Shown: piece by piece, positions 33,481 to 43,548 of the stretch
Position numbering within the stretch: the stretch's first letter is position 1
Layout of the letters: each line of letters opens with the position of its first letter
Assembly (NCBI GenBank): GCA_963575745.1
Contig: CAUYUJ010011214.1
Location: 401,544-465,543, forward strand
DNA from: Prorocentrum cordatum
Lineage: Eukaryota; Sar; Dinophyceae; Prorocentrales; Prorocentraceae
Direction: 5' to 3'
DNA: 64,000 nucleotides
Notes under the pieces: generated by a model
Databases searched by the model: none
What the model was told of the DNA's origin: nothing
What the model saw: the letters and a program-made list of their open reading frames with translations, nothing else
Position numbers and translations under genes: made by a program

Positions 33481-33662
33481 CTTCAGCATCTCGGAGCCCT
33501 GTTGGAGGCCTCTTGGAAGTTTCTTGGGCCGTCTTGGGCGCTCCTGGGGCCGTCTTGTCTGACCGGGGAGGCCTCCGGCAAGCCCCGACGAGCCTCCGGG
33601 CCCCCCGGAGCCCACATTTGTGGTCGGGGTCTCGGCCCCGGGCCCCCGGACCCGGTGCGCCG

Positions 33663-33700
<38 letters not shown>
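33481..33700. repeat. gggcctcttg tail and AT microsatellite
   Basis: A gccgtcttgggcg tail and a G+C-rich stretch lead to a ta run at about 33663-33698. Confidence 0.6.
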
Positions 33701-33701
<1 letters not shown>

Positions 33702-33719
33702 CCGTACCATGGAGCGCGA

Positions 33720-34260
33720 GTCCTTAGCGTGTCACGTGATGCCTAGAGATTTGCCTTTTGGGGGGGCGCGAGTCCTTTCTGTTTTACACATGTGCCTATC
33801 TGTTGGCCCTCTCCTGGAGCACGAGTCCTTTGTGTTTCACGTGTATGCCTATAGATTTGCCCTTTCCAGGGGCACGAATCTTTCGTGTTCTAAGTATTTG
33901 CTTATAGATTTGCCCTCCCCTGGGGCACGAGCCCTGCGTGTTTTACGTGTGAGCCTATGGATTTGCCCTCTCCTGGGGCACGAACCCTTCGTGTTTTACG
34001 TATGTGCCTATAGATTCGCCCTCTCCTGGAGAACGAATCCTTCGTGTCTTACGTGTGTGCATATAGATTGGCCTTCCCCTGGGGCACGAATCCTTTTGTG
34101 TTTAACGTATGTTCCAATAGATCGGCCTTCTCTTGGAACACGAATCCTCTTAGTGTTTTACGTCTGTGCCTATATATTGACCTTCTCCTAGGGCGCCAAT
34201 TTTTTCGTGCTTCACGTGCGTGCTGATAGAGTGGCTGTATCATGGGAGACGAATTCTTAG
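33720..34260. repeat. ~58-60-bp unit array, locus 2
   Basis: About nine units with cctatagatt(t/g)gcc(c/t)tc, tcctggggcacgaa, then tcctt(c/t)gtgtttta cgt(a/g)tgtg. The unit matches that at 25925-26272. Phe/Val/Leu-rich frames are repeat translations. Confidence 0.85.
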
Positions 34261-34364
34261 CGTGATTGGCCCTCTCCTGTGGCACGATCCCTTTCCAGGG
34301 GCATGAATCTTTGCCTTTTACGTATTTGCTTACAGATTTGCCATCCCCTGGGGCACGAACCCTG

Positions 34365-34675
34365 CGAGGCGTCACGACCTTCACCGGGCGTCAGGGGAAT
34401 AGAGGCTTCAGGCCGAATAGAGGCTTCACGAGCTTCACCGGGCGTCAGGGGAATATAGAGGCTTCAGGCCGAGTAGAGGCTTCACGAGCTTCACCGGCCG
34501 TCAAGGGAATAGAGGCTTCGGGCCGAATAGAGGCGTCACGAGCTTCAAGGGCCGTCAAGGGAATAATTAGAGGCTTCGGGCCGAATAGAGGCGTCACGAG
34601 CTTCACTGGGCGTCAGGGGAATAGAGGCTTCAGGCCGAGCAGAGGCTTCACGAGCTTCAGCGGGGAACCACCCGG
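34365..34675. repeat. ~55-bp unit array (aatagaggcttcaggccg)
   Basis: Five to six units with aatagaggcttc(a/g)ggccga, (a/g)tagaggcttcacgagct and tcaccgg(g/c)cgtca(g/a)ggg. It is followed by TATA and GA dinucleotide runs at 34686-34722. Confidence 0.85.
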
Positions 34676-34687
34676 GCCAGGCCCCTG

Positions 34688-34722
<35 letters not shown>

Positions 34723-36015
34723 TTTGAACTGATTGATGCGAGCTTTTCTGTCCAACCGCCACCTTCTTTGCAACGTCAGTTGCTGTTTTTCATGTTTTCC
34801 CCCGCCGCTCGTTTGCTTTGGGATACGGAGTGTTTTCTACTTCTTCTGATGTGATCCGTTGGTGGTGGTGGTGTTGTCGCTTTTGCTTGTTCCTACGAGT
34901 GGGGTCATCAGGGGCCATGCTAGGGGGGATGAGCTTAGGGGGGACGCATCGACCCCCGAGCGCCCATGGATCGCCGATAAGGGGCCCGATAGCCCGCCCC
35001 GACCAGGAGCGTGAGAAATCGCTATTGGAGGCCTACCGCCGATCCATCGGCAATGTATCGCCGAATCCAGGTCGATGTTCCCCCCCCCCCATGAGCCACT
35101 CCTCCCCCACAGGCCTCGGGAGAAATTAGTGAACGCTCATGCCACATTCATCTGTCCATGCCCCCCTCCCAAGCATCAAAGTTGGCGGCGGGTCTCATGA
35201 TTCGTAAATCGACCGCGGTCTTCCCCGTGCGTGCCAACTTTGATCTTGGGAGAGAGAGAGAGAGAGAGAGAGAGACAGAAACAAAAGAAAGAGAGAAAGA
35301 GGGGAAAAAGAGGGGGAGGGGTCCATCCCTGCCCCTCAGGTCAGACAGTCGGACGCCGAACGGGCCCCGCGCCGCTGCGAGAAGGGGGGTCCCGCGCCAG
35401 GCGACCAGGCCGCGGAGGCGCCCACCCCCGGCGCGGAGCCGGGGCCGCCGCCGGACGCCGCCGCGGGGTGGCCGCCGCCGAGGCGCGCCGCCGGCCGGGC
35501 ACACACGTCCGAGGGTCTGGAGGTTTTGGGGCCTCCAGCGCGTCAGAGAAATCTGGACACGCCGTCTTCGCTACGGACACCTGCTGCTCCTGTACTTGCC
35601 GCACCCGGTCCGCGGTGCCTGAGGCCCCCTGCGCGCCCCTCCCTCACCTGCCGATTCTCGGCGGTCGGGCCTCTCTCTCCTGCTTCCTCCGCGGCCGTTC
35701 TCTGATTTCTCATCTTCTCCGCGCACTCCGCGCTCGGCGCGCCCCGCCGGACCCGTCCCCCACGCCCGCGACCGTTGGCGCCGCCGATTGAACAGTTTTT
35801 CGCTTACGGCGAGGGCGTTCGTTAAGGAATGTGCCCAGGAGGCTCCAGGGCCCAGCTGATTCCCTCTATCTGATGAGGGCGGCGGTGGCATCCATGGTTA
35901 ATCCATGATTGGAGTTCCGCTGGCTTGCTGCCTCTCCGTTTCCAGCAAGCCCAGAGCAGCCCTCACACCTATCCGCGCCTTCGGGGGTATGGTACCCTTC
36001 CAGGCACCAAACGCT
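34723..36015. other. No gene recognised; GA run and G+C-rich stretch
   Basis: A GA-rich run lies at 35245-35315 and a G+C-rich, CG-dense stretch at 35340-35500. Frames on both strands are Arg/Pro/Ala-rich with no domain. No leader-like sequence was found here. Confidence 0.4.
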
Positions 36016-36017
36016 CT

Positions 36018-36236
36018 TGGGGGAGATACGGGAGAATAGCCTGTCGCTCCGCCGGTTCTGGCCCACCAGACTTCGGCGCGACGCGCAATCTTCTTTCAGG
36101 TCCCCAGGCGCCAACGTCCCGAGCTTTTCCGAGCCTCCCACCCCGCGGTGCGGAGCGACACGCCATCCGTTCGCAGGGGATAGCGTGTCGCTGGGGCCGC
36201 CGCGGCGACACGCTAAGCAAAAGCTACCGACTGGGA
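36018..36236. repeat. Dispersed ~220-bp repeat with hairpin, copy 2
   Basis: Related to 11055-11275. The hairpin arms are 36155-36168 and 36178-36191 (14 positions, one G-T pair). A further gcgacacgctaagc arm follows at 36204. The differences from copy 1 leave the stem pairable. Confidence 0.65.
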
Positions 36237-36295
36237 GGAGGAGCAGTAGCAGGAGCAGCATGAGCACGAGGAAAAGCAGGAGGTGACGAGGGGGA

Positions 36296-36486
36296 CCCCA
36301 GGGTTCCCTCCTGAGCCCGTCCAGCGTCGGGGCCCATTCGGGCGCCGAGTGTGCACGGAACCGAGCCTATTCGGTTGCCGAGCGGGCCATCTCCGCACCA
36401 CCCTGCGGGAGTCGAGCCCGTCCGGCGGCCCATGCGGCGCCTGAGTGGGCTCGGACGCCGAACGGGCTCAGGAGGGAACCCTGGGG
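36296..36486. mobile_element. MITE-like element with perfect 25-bp terminal inverted repeats
   Basis: 36296-36320 (ccccagggttccctcctgag, then cccgt) is the exact reverse complement of 36462-36486. The 141 bases between are made of diverged gagccc(g/t)(t/a)(c/t)cggcg and gccgag(c/t)ggg pieces, so the interior is also self-complementary. Total length is 191 bases and there is no coding capacity. Length and perfect ends fit a miniature inverted-repeat transposable element. No clear target duplication is visible. Confidence 0.65.
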
Positions 36487-36489
36487 GAG

Positions 36490-36850
36490 GAAGAGGCAGC
36501 AGCTTATCTGCCCTGATACGCCCGTGGTGAAACGCAGCACGTACCGTGTTCAGAACATTCGTGTCAACACGTTGTGTGTTCGCTCAACGTATTGACCCAC
36601 GTTTCGGAGAATGCATTGCGCCAGACCCACGTTTTCAATCTCCGTGTTGAGCTCCGTGTCAACACGCTACGGGTTGCGTATTGCGTGTTATGTAACGGGG
36701 CGGCTATGGTCAGCAGAGTGCCGGCAACGCTGCCGAGGGGGCGCAGCGTCCCAGCCTTCCTCCTGCCCAAGACTGGGTGGCCCCTGCCGCATGCTGCGCC
36801 GCGAAGGGCGCCCGACCGCCCCCGTGCGGCGGAAACGAGGACGCGGCAGG
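36490..36850. other. No gene recognised
   Basis: Contains repeated cgt(g/a)ttg and caacacg(t/c)t motifs at 36540-36690 without clear periodicity. No supported gene. Confidence 0.4.
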
Positions 36851-37380
36851 AGGAGGATGCATGAGGAGGATGGGGAAGGAGGAGGGGGGTTGTAGGAGGA
36901 GGACGAGGACTGGGACTAGGAGGAGGAGGAGGACGAGGAGGAGGCATGAGGAGGAGGAGGAGGAGGAGGAGGAGGAGGAGGAGGAGGAGGAGGAGGAGGA
37001 GAAGGTAGAGGAGGAGGAGAGGGAGGGGGGGAGGAGGCATGAGGAGCCATGAGAAGGAGGACGAGGAAGAGGAAGAGGAAGATTAATAGGAGGAGGAGGA
37101 GGAGGAGGAGGGGGAGGAGGAGGAGGAGTAGGAGGGGGAGGATGGGGAGGAGGAGGAGTAAGAAGACGAAGACGAATAAGAAGAGGAAGATAAAGATGAA
37201 GAGGAAGAAGAAGAGGAAGAGGAGGAGGAGGATGAGGAGGAGGAGGGGGATGAGTCGTTAGGAGGCATCAGGAGGCATGAGGAGAAGGAGCAGGAAGAGG
37301 AAGTAGAAGAGGAGGAGGAGGAAGGAAGAGGATGAGGATGAGGATGATGATGAGGAGGAGGAGGGGGAAGTACTGGAGGG
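36850..37380. repeat. GGA/GAA purine array, ~500 bp
   Basis: Long gga, gag and gaa runs with a few atgagg interruptions. Glu/Arg/Lys-rich plus and Ser/Pro/Leu-rich minus frames are artefacts. Confidence 0.9.
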
Positions 37381-38100
37381 TACTGGCCCATGCCATACCA
37401 GGACCCTGGTTTTCTTCATCCCATGTTCAAGCTCATCGTAGCCTTGACGACGCTGTCTCTGAACAGGACCGTGTTCGTATCCTCGGCAGTGGAATGGCGA
37501 CACTGCAATTCGCCAAAGAGGCGGCGGGCAAGCATGACCTGGGTCCCACCACCCGCTGAGACACGACGATTGCTCTTGAAGTGTTTCTGGAGCTCTTGAT
37601 TGGTGCTGGGAGGGTGCTTGCTAGCTGGCCTCCTGCGCGGGAGTACTTTGGCCTCCTGCCCAGGGTCCCTCGGCCCCCTCCTCCTCCCCGCCCCTTTTTC
37701 TCTTCCCACACCCCCACCCAGACAGGCAAGGGTTATCGCTTGACCACGTGTATAAAACGCATCGCCCCTTAATGCAGGAGGCAGTGCTCTCAAGAATATC
37801 CTCAGTCCCCACTCCCTCACAGATACAATCAATCAGCGCAGAGCCCTTCACCATTCCCTTGACATGTGATGGCTTGATGGGCCGTGATGGGAGCAGCATG
37901 CCAAGTATCTACTGCATTCTTTCTAGGGGCTGCAGCATGGGAAGGGGCACCAAGCTCCAACAGCCATGTCTTAGTGAAGACTACCGCAGTCGTCAGAATG
38001 TGAGGGGTTCTCTGGCCCCCAGCCCCCCCCCCGGGTCAGCAGTGAGCTCCGCAAGCTCCGCTGGGGCGAAGTGCCTGGGACCACCCTCATCTTCTCAAGA
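37381..38100. other. No gene recognised
   Basis: Single-copy-looking sequence. Minus-strand frames of 138 and 98 codons overlap plus frames and show no known domain. Confidence 0.35.
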
Positions 38101-38105
38101 GTCAC

Positions 38106-38167
38106 CCACTTGGGGTGGGTAACGGTCGGAACGTCCAGACCGTTACGCCCATGCCCCACTTGGGGTG
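38106..38167. repeat. Palindrome flanked by a 12-bp direct repeat
   Basis: gtaacggtc (38119-38127) and its complement gaccgttac (38138-38146) form a 9-bp stem with a 10-base loop. The string ccacttggggtg occurs at 38106-38117 and again at 38156-38167, flanking it. This looks like a tiny inverted-repeat element with a target duplication, or a palindromic binding site. Confidence 0.45.
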
Positions 38168-38251
38168 ATCGATCTCAGGGGATGGGGCAGAGGAGGGGGG
38201 ACGAGGATCTGAGGATCACTCCAGCGTTCTCTCGCTCACTCTCACTCCGTC

Positions 38252-38445
38252 GTAAGGCTGGAGGACCCCGCCAGACCCGAAGTGATAGCGGATGGGCCGG
38301 CACGCCGGTTTTTCCCAGTGCTTAGGAAGATCACTTCGGCCACGGCGTAAGGCTGGAGGACCCGCCAGACCCGAAATGATAGCGGATTGGCCGGCACGCT
38401 TGTTTTTTCCCAGTGCTTAGGAAGAGCACTTAGGCCATGCATCGT
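38252..38445. repeat. 95-bp tandem duplication, two units
   Basis: gtaaggctggaggacc starts at 38252 and 38347. Each unit continues through ccgccagacccgaa(g/a)tgat, agcggat(g/t)ggccggcacgc and ttttcccagtgcttaggaag. Confidence 0.8.
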
Positions 38446-38474
38446 GAAACGATGCTCTTGATCATGTGCCGTTT

Positions 38475-38845
38475 TTTTTCCCTACCTAGGCTCTGCCTAG
38501 AAGGGTTCTTACCCTGTGTCTTAAAGGGGCCGGGCAGTGGGAACCGCCCCAGCCGGTTCCCCCAGGATCCGCCCCGCGGTTCCCCCAGTGACGTTCCTTT
38601 CGCTTAGCGTTGCTTATCTCATCTTAGCTTAGTTTATTTCATCTTAACTTAGCTTAGCTTCATCTTAGCTGAGGTTTATTCCCTACCTAGGCTCTGCCTA
38701 GAAGGGTTCTTACTTTATTCCCTACCTAGGCTCTGCCTAGAGGGTTCTTACTTTGTTTGCTTAAAGGGGCCGGGCAGTGTAAAACGCCCCGGGCGGTTCC
38801 CCCAGTCCCCGCCCCGCGGTTTCCCCATCAGCGCCCCCCGGGTTC
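38475..38845. repeat. ~195-bp tandem duplication (ccctacctaggctctgcctag)
   Basis: The block ccctacctaggctctgccta begins near 38479, 38679 and 38720. A downstream cttaaaggggccgggcagtg and cgcccc(a/g)(g/-)ccggttccccca block occurs twice. Confidence 0.75.
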
Positions 38846-39690
38846 ACCCAGCTTAGCTTAGTTTAGCTTAGCTTAGCTTAACTTATCTCATCTTAGCTTA
38901 GTTTAGCTTAGCTAAGTTTAGCTTTGCCTAGCCTAGCTTAGCTTAGCTTAGTTTAGCTTAGTTTATATCCTATTAGCTTAGCTTAGCTTAGCTTGGCTTA
39001 GCTTAGCTTGGCTTAGCCTAGCCTAGCCTAGCTTAGCTTAGCTTAGCTTAGCTTAGCTTAGCTTAGCATATCATATCATAGCTTAGCTTACCTTAGCTTA
39101 GCGCAGCGCAGCGCAGCATAACGCAGCGCAGCATTAGCACAGCATAGCATAGCATAGCATGGCCAAGCATAGCATGGCATAGCATAGCATAGCATAACGC
39201 AGCATAGCTTTAGCTTAGTTTTATCTTAGCTTCAGCTGACCTTTAGCGTAGCTTTAGCTTAGCTGTCGCATATATTTAGCTTAGCTTTAGCTTAGTTGTA
39301 GCTTAGCTTTAGCTTAGCTTTAGCTTAGCTTTAGATTAGCTTTAGCTCAGCTTCAGCTTAGCTTCAGCTTAGCTTCAGCTTAGCTTTACCTTAACGTTCG
39401 CTTAGCTTTAGCTGAGCTTTAGCTTAGCTTTAGCTTAGCTTCACCTGAGCTTCACCTGAGCTTTAGCTTAGTTTTAGCTGAGCTTCACCTTAGCTTTAGC
39501 TGAGATTTAGCTTAGCTTTAGCTTAGCATTAGCTTAGCTTTAGCTTAGCGTCAGCTTAGCTTTAGCTTAGCTTTAGCTTAGCTCTAGCTCAACTTTAGCT
39601 TAACTTTAGCTCAACTTTAGCTCAGCTTTAGCTTAGCTTGAGCTTAGCTTTAGCTTAGGTTTAGCTCAGCTGTAGCTTAGCTTTACTGTT
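38845..39690. repeat. ttagc / tttagcttagc array, ~850 bp
   Basis: It begins as a pentamer array (ttagc, read also as agctt) with a gcata variant zone at about 39065-39205. It then becomes an 11-base compound unit, tttagcttagc, to about 39690. No open frame of note crosses it. Confidence 0.9.
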
Positions 39691-40017
39691 ACTACTAATG
39701 CTGTTTTCCGAGGGGCTCCAACTCCCAGGGAGAGTCGCACTGTGATGATTTTCTGCGCGCCGATACTCTTGATGTTTCGTCGGGGCATTTTCGTCGCGCC
39801 AGTGCGAGGGACCTGGCAAGTGTCATGGAGCCGGTGCGCCAGCCGCATGCCACACGTGCAGCTGCAACTGGAACGTCGGACGGGGCTGATGTAGACCCAT
39901 CACCCGTGAATTGTCTTGATGTGGGGCTCGACTTGGGATTCAATTTTTGGGGCTGGGTCACATCCTTGTCAGGCGCGTGTTTCCTGTGATCGTACGGCCG
40001 CGCTTTCCAGTTTTACC
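39691..40017. other. No gene recognised
   Basis: About 325 bases of apparently single-copy sequence between arrays. No supported gene. Confidence 0.4.
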
Positions 40018-40581
40018 AGAGGAGGAGGAGGAGGAGGAGGAGGAGGAGGAGGAGGAGAGGAGGAGGAGGAGGAGCAGGAGGAGGGGGGGAGAGGAGAGAG
40101 TAGGAGGGGGGGGGGGGGGGGAGGAGGAGAAGGAAGAGGAGGAGGAGAAAGAGGAAAAGGAAGGAGGAAGAGGAGGAGGTTGAGGAGGAGGAGGAGGAGG
40201 AGGAGGGAGGAGGAGGGAGGAGGGGAGGAGGGGGAGGGGGAGGAGGAGGAGGAGGAGGAGGAGGACGAGCTGGATGAGGAGGAGGAGGAGGAGGGGGAGG
40301 AGGAGGAGGAGGAGGAGGAGGAGGAGAGAGCAGGAGGAAGACGAGGACGAGGAAGAGGAAGAGGAAGAGGAACAGGAGGAGGATGATGATGAGGAGGAGG
40401 AGGAGGACTAACGCCACAGCGTCACGCTGAGGTTAGTCTAGCGCAAAAGGAGGAGGAGGGGGAGGAGGAGAAGGAGGAGGAGGAGGAAGAAGAGGAGGAG
40501 GAGGAAGAGAAAGAGGAAGAGGAAGAGGAAGAGAAAGAGGAATACTGTGGGGGAGAGGAAAGGGAAGAGGAGGAGGAGGAG
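40018..40581. repeat. GGA/GAA purine array
   Basis: Gga, gag and aga runs with a G-only run at about 40108-40121. The giant retroelement's left terminal repeat begins immediately after the last ggagga. Confidence 0.9.
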
Positions 40582-40692
40582 GAGTCGCTACCATACGCTC
40601 CCTGCCGCCGCATATGTACATATATGCATATCCTTGAACATTGAGTTGACCGTTCCCTAGCTGTTTGGGATCAGAGGGAACATAACGCGCGC
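40582..40692 (+). repeat. Left terminal direct repeat
   Basis: It aligns with 63891-64000 from gagtcg(c/t)t through taacgcgcgc. By eye there are about eight substitutions and one single-base indel. It contains gccgcatatgtacatatatg, a near palindrome, and a 7-bp stem, gttccct (40652-40658) with agggaac (40675-40681). It lies directly after a GGA array. Confidence 0.8.
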
Positions 40693-40775
40693 CCCGCACC
40701 CTCTACCGTTCCCTATCCGCTTAGCGGACAGTCGGACCTCATACTTCTACGGCTTTCCCCGTTATCTTGGCCGCC

Positions 40776-41078
40776 ATGGTCTCTCGGGAATCCTCGAGCC
40801 CAAGACGTTCCTTGGAACCTATGCTGAGAGCACCAAATTTACTACCTGTACATCCTGATGTGATCGGCCCTGATGGGCTTAAATTGGGTAAAGATGGGTT
40901 ATCTGGCGAAAGCTCTATTCCAAGGGTGACCGACCATGCTGGTCATTTTGGGGCCATTCAGATTATCTCCCCACAAGAAACACATAATGTGAGAAAGGAC
41001 CCTGGCCTACCAAAACCAGGAAAATATGATATTCAGGTCGACGGACCAACACCATCGACCTCCCGACGCATCCAATAA
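40776..41078 (+). CDS. Leader-region ORF, unrecognised
   Basis: The ATG at 40776 (gccgccatgg context) opens a frame of about 100 codons containing DVIGPDGLKLGKDGLSG and ETHNVRKDPGLPKPGKYDIQ. It is the first plus-strand frame after the left terminal repeat. No domain is recognised. It ends as the next coding-like sequence continues in another frame (NEKETTAFLSTVDDRIRPS, from about 41075), so it may be the start of a longer broken protein. Confidence 0.35.
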   Translation: MVSRESSSPRRSLEPMLRAPNLLPVHPDVIGPDGLKLGKDGLSGESSIPRVTDHAGHFGAIQIISPQETHNVRKDPGLPKPGKYDIQVDGPTPSTSRRIQ

Positions 41079-42316
41079 CGAGAAGGAGACGACGGCGTTC
41101 CTATCAACCGTGGACGACAGGATACGCCCCTCCCTGACGACGAGTCGGACGAATAAGAGGAATGGCACGGCGGTAAAAGCCGCCCGCGTAACCCGCTGTC
41201 CGATGACGTCGCACAAGCATGCGTCGTGAACTCCAGTTCGTCTGACGAGGAGGGTGCCGTAAATACTCCGAAGAACAAGAAGGAAACCTTCTCCATTTCG
41301 AGCTCTTCGGAGACTCTCGAGACGTCCATCCTCGAAGGCACGCCGGCCAGGCAGACTGCGGACCATGTCCAGAGCCCGGCTGGAAAAGCGAACCCTGACG
41401 ACGACGGTATTCAAGCCGAAAACCAAGGGGCCTCATTCGGGGGGGCCACGATGGAAGCACGACGCGGAAAGACCCCGAGAGAGGATCCGGCAATTATCAA
41501 GCTATCGCCGTACGAAAAGCGTCCGGAGACCGAGCACGGTGGTTCGGGTGTCCATGACATGCCCGTTCCAGTCCCAGGGGCCAGACCCCGCGGGATGCAG
41601 CTCCTCGATCCCCCGAGCTCAATCTCCCAAAGGTCACGGTCGGGAAAGGGCGGTCGCAGTCGCGCATCGAGGGGCTCACATCAAGGGTCATCCCTCTCGA
41701 GATCGTCGGCGTCATTTCATGATAAAAGAAGCCTGTGCACATCGCGGACCAGACTGCGCAGAGGGCTCTGGGAGCTGTTGTCCACGTCGCGCGTCTGACA
41801 ACCGGCAATGCCAGCAGCCTGTATGTCGAGGCTGTTCATTTCAATGCTCACTGTGTAACCTGAGCTACGTGTGTCTTGATTGTACGTCTCCAAAACAACG
41901 CAACCGCCCATTAAAAAAAAACACTAATGGGAGCAACAGCAGGAGATGAGGCAGCAACAACGCGAACAAGAACGCCTTTCCGAAATCGCGACCACGCGCT
42001 CAATAATGGCCGACATGGAAGCTAATCAGAAAAGGCCGACCGACATGATTGCACAGAGGGCAGAATATGAAATGCATGAAATCCTCCAGAGAGAGAGAGA
42101 GAAGGAAGAGAAGGAAGCAATCCTCCATGAGGCTGCGCTTTCGGCGGGCCGTGAAGCTAATGAGCAGTAGAAGGCCGAACGAGCCGTGGCCGAACAGGCG
42201 CGCCAAGGGGAGCTCAAGACAGACAAGCACGACTCGAAGAGGGCATCCGTCTGAAGCTCCAGGAAGCCACAGCATCTCAATAACAGTCGGTCTCCAAGGC
42301 GGAACAAATCACCGCG
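41079..42316 (+). pseudogene. Degenerate leader region with Cys-rich cluster
   Basis: Overlapping plus frames (41226-41798, 41365-41949, 41946-42170) share charged, Ser/Glu-rich sequence. One contains a Cys cluster at about 41800-41890 (CQQPVCRGC, then CSLCNLSYVCLDC), compatible with a small zinc-binding module. The 41946-42170 frame is Glu/Arg-rich and coiled-coil-like. The frame changes repeatedly, so this is probably one original reading frame disrupted by indels. I do not recognise the family. Confidence 0.3.
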
Positions 42317-43036
42317 ATGTCCATCGCTGAGAAACGCCATCTGGAGGAGGAAGCTGCCAGCGCTCAACAGACGGCTGCCTCGTCTCTCCGCGCCGCGCAG
42401 ACGATGCAGCCAAAATTGGAGAACGAGGCTGGGGAGTCGCAAGCTGGCGCTGCAAAGATACATGCTGAGCTCAAACTAGTCACGGAATCCGCGTCGGCAA
42501 TCCGCGGGGGAGCCAGTGGGGAAGCCAAAACACTGTTACAAGCAAGGGCCGAGGCTCTCGCGGAACGCGAGTCGGCTACTCGCCGGGCGGCCGAGCTGAG
42601 GTCCATGCATCAACGCGCTCAGCGCGCCGTAGCGACTTCCCAGGCTGGCCATGCCAGCGCGAGGAACGAGGCGGAAGAAGCAATTCAGGCGATGCGGAAT
42701 ACCGAGATGCAGGCCCACTTGGAAGTGGAGGCAGGGAAAACACATTTCCAGAAAGAGGCTGTCTCAACTGTGCAAGAATGGGAAGCTCAACGCGAGTTGA
42801 CGCATCGACAGCAAGCGAGGCAGTTGGCACAGGATGGTTTGCAGGGCATGGCAAGCGCGGTAAGAAGGGCGGTTTCGGCAACCGCAACGCGCGTCCGATC
42901 GCCTGGAGGAACCATGAGTCAACGAGAGGGCTCGCGATCTAGACCGGCCATGTCCGACGAAAACCGATGCCAGATGCCCCGTGCACGTGCGAGAGGTGTC
43001 AAAGGCCGTTCTGCGCACTGCATAATGATTGGGTAG
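42317..43036 (+). CDS. Coiled-coil protein segment, unrecognised (239 aa)
   Basis: An ATG at 42317 (gcgatgtcc) opens 239 codons that are Ala/Glu/Gln/Arg-rich with long helical stretches (KRHLEEEAASAQQTAASSLR, RAEALAERESATRRAAELRS). This is typical of an extended coiled coil. The last 40 residues are basic. The neighbouring frame at 42967 carries a Cys/His motif and further helix, so the two may be one protein split by a frameshift. In retroelements such regions upstream of gag can be structural. The function is not established. Confidence 0.35.
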   Translation: MSIAEKRHLEEEAASAQQTAASSLRAAQTMQPKLENEAGESQAGAAKIHAELKLVTESASAIRGGASGEAKTLLQARAEALAERESATRRAAELRSMHQRAQRAVATSQAGHASARNEAEEAIQAMRNTEMQAHLEVEAGKTHFQKEAVSTVQEWEAQRELTHRQQARQLAQDGLQGMASAVRRAVSATATRVRSPGGTMSQREGSRSRPAMSDENRCQMPRARARGVKGRSAHCIMIG

Positions 43037-43317
43037 CGAAGCGCTGTCGTCAATGCGAAGATGACAGGGCGCGCGACCACGACGCTGTGCTGAGGGAACA
43101 GCACGAAGAAGAAGAGGCCCTTATGAAGAAAAGGATGCTAGAGGAGGAAGAGACCGCTCGGCCCCGAGACGAGATTGGGGCCCAGGCCGAAGCCAGAGCC
43201 CTGCGTCGCATTCATGAGCTTGAGGAAAACGCAGAACTACGCGCGATGAAACTGGAAGAAAAAACACGTGCTCAAGACGATGAAATGCGAGAGAAGGCCG
43301 AAGCGCTGATGAAATAA
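42967..43317 (+). CDS. Cys/His motif plus coiled coil, unrecognised (116 aa)
   Basis: The frame starts MPDAPCTCERCQRPFCALHN and continues CRQCEDDRARDHD. The spacing C-x1-C-x2-C-x4-C-x2-H followed by C-x2-C suggests a small zinc-binding domain. Residues 40-116 are Glu/Arg/Lys-rich helix (AEARALRRIHELEENAELRA). It ends with TAA at 43315-43317. A related-looking Cys cluster occurs at about 41800-41890. The role is unknown. Confidence 0.35.
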   Translation: MPDAPCTCERCQRPFCALHNDWVAKRCRQCEDDRARDHDAVLREQHEEEEALMKKRMLEEEETARPRDEIGAQAEARALRRIHELEENAELRAMKLEEKTRAQDDEMREKAEALMK

Positions 43318-43548
43318 TCGGACCTAAGCGCGAAAAAGGCCAGATAAAAACATCACGAGCATCGGGAATTGGCACCCATCGACGCGCAAGAGCTGAAGGA
43401 ATAACAGAAAAAGAAGAAACGAGATGAACCACCATCTTGTTCCTTCCCAGGATACACAGCGCCTGCGCAACCGAGGAAAACCACGGCTAGCGCTGGGGAC
43501 CTCGCTGGAGATGGCGACAAACCCCTCCGCCAGGGCCATGCTAATGGT

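Noticed and set aside
38845-39690. Telomere tract
   Set aside because: The unit lacks the ttagg(g) G-run, is highly diverged, lies internally and is flanked by other satellites on both sides.
40664-40678. Primer-binding site resembling initiator tRNA-Met complement (tgggatcagagg)
   Set aside because: The similarity to tggtatcagagc is notable, but the segment lies inside the terminal repeat, recurs in altered form at the right end, and overlaps the stem-loop.
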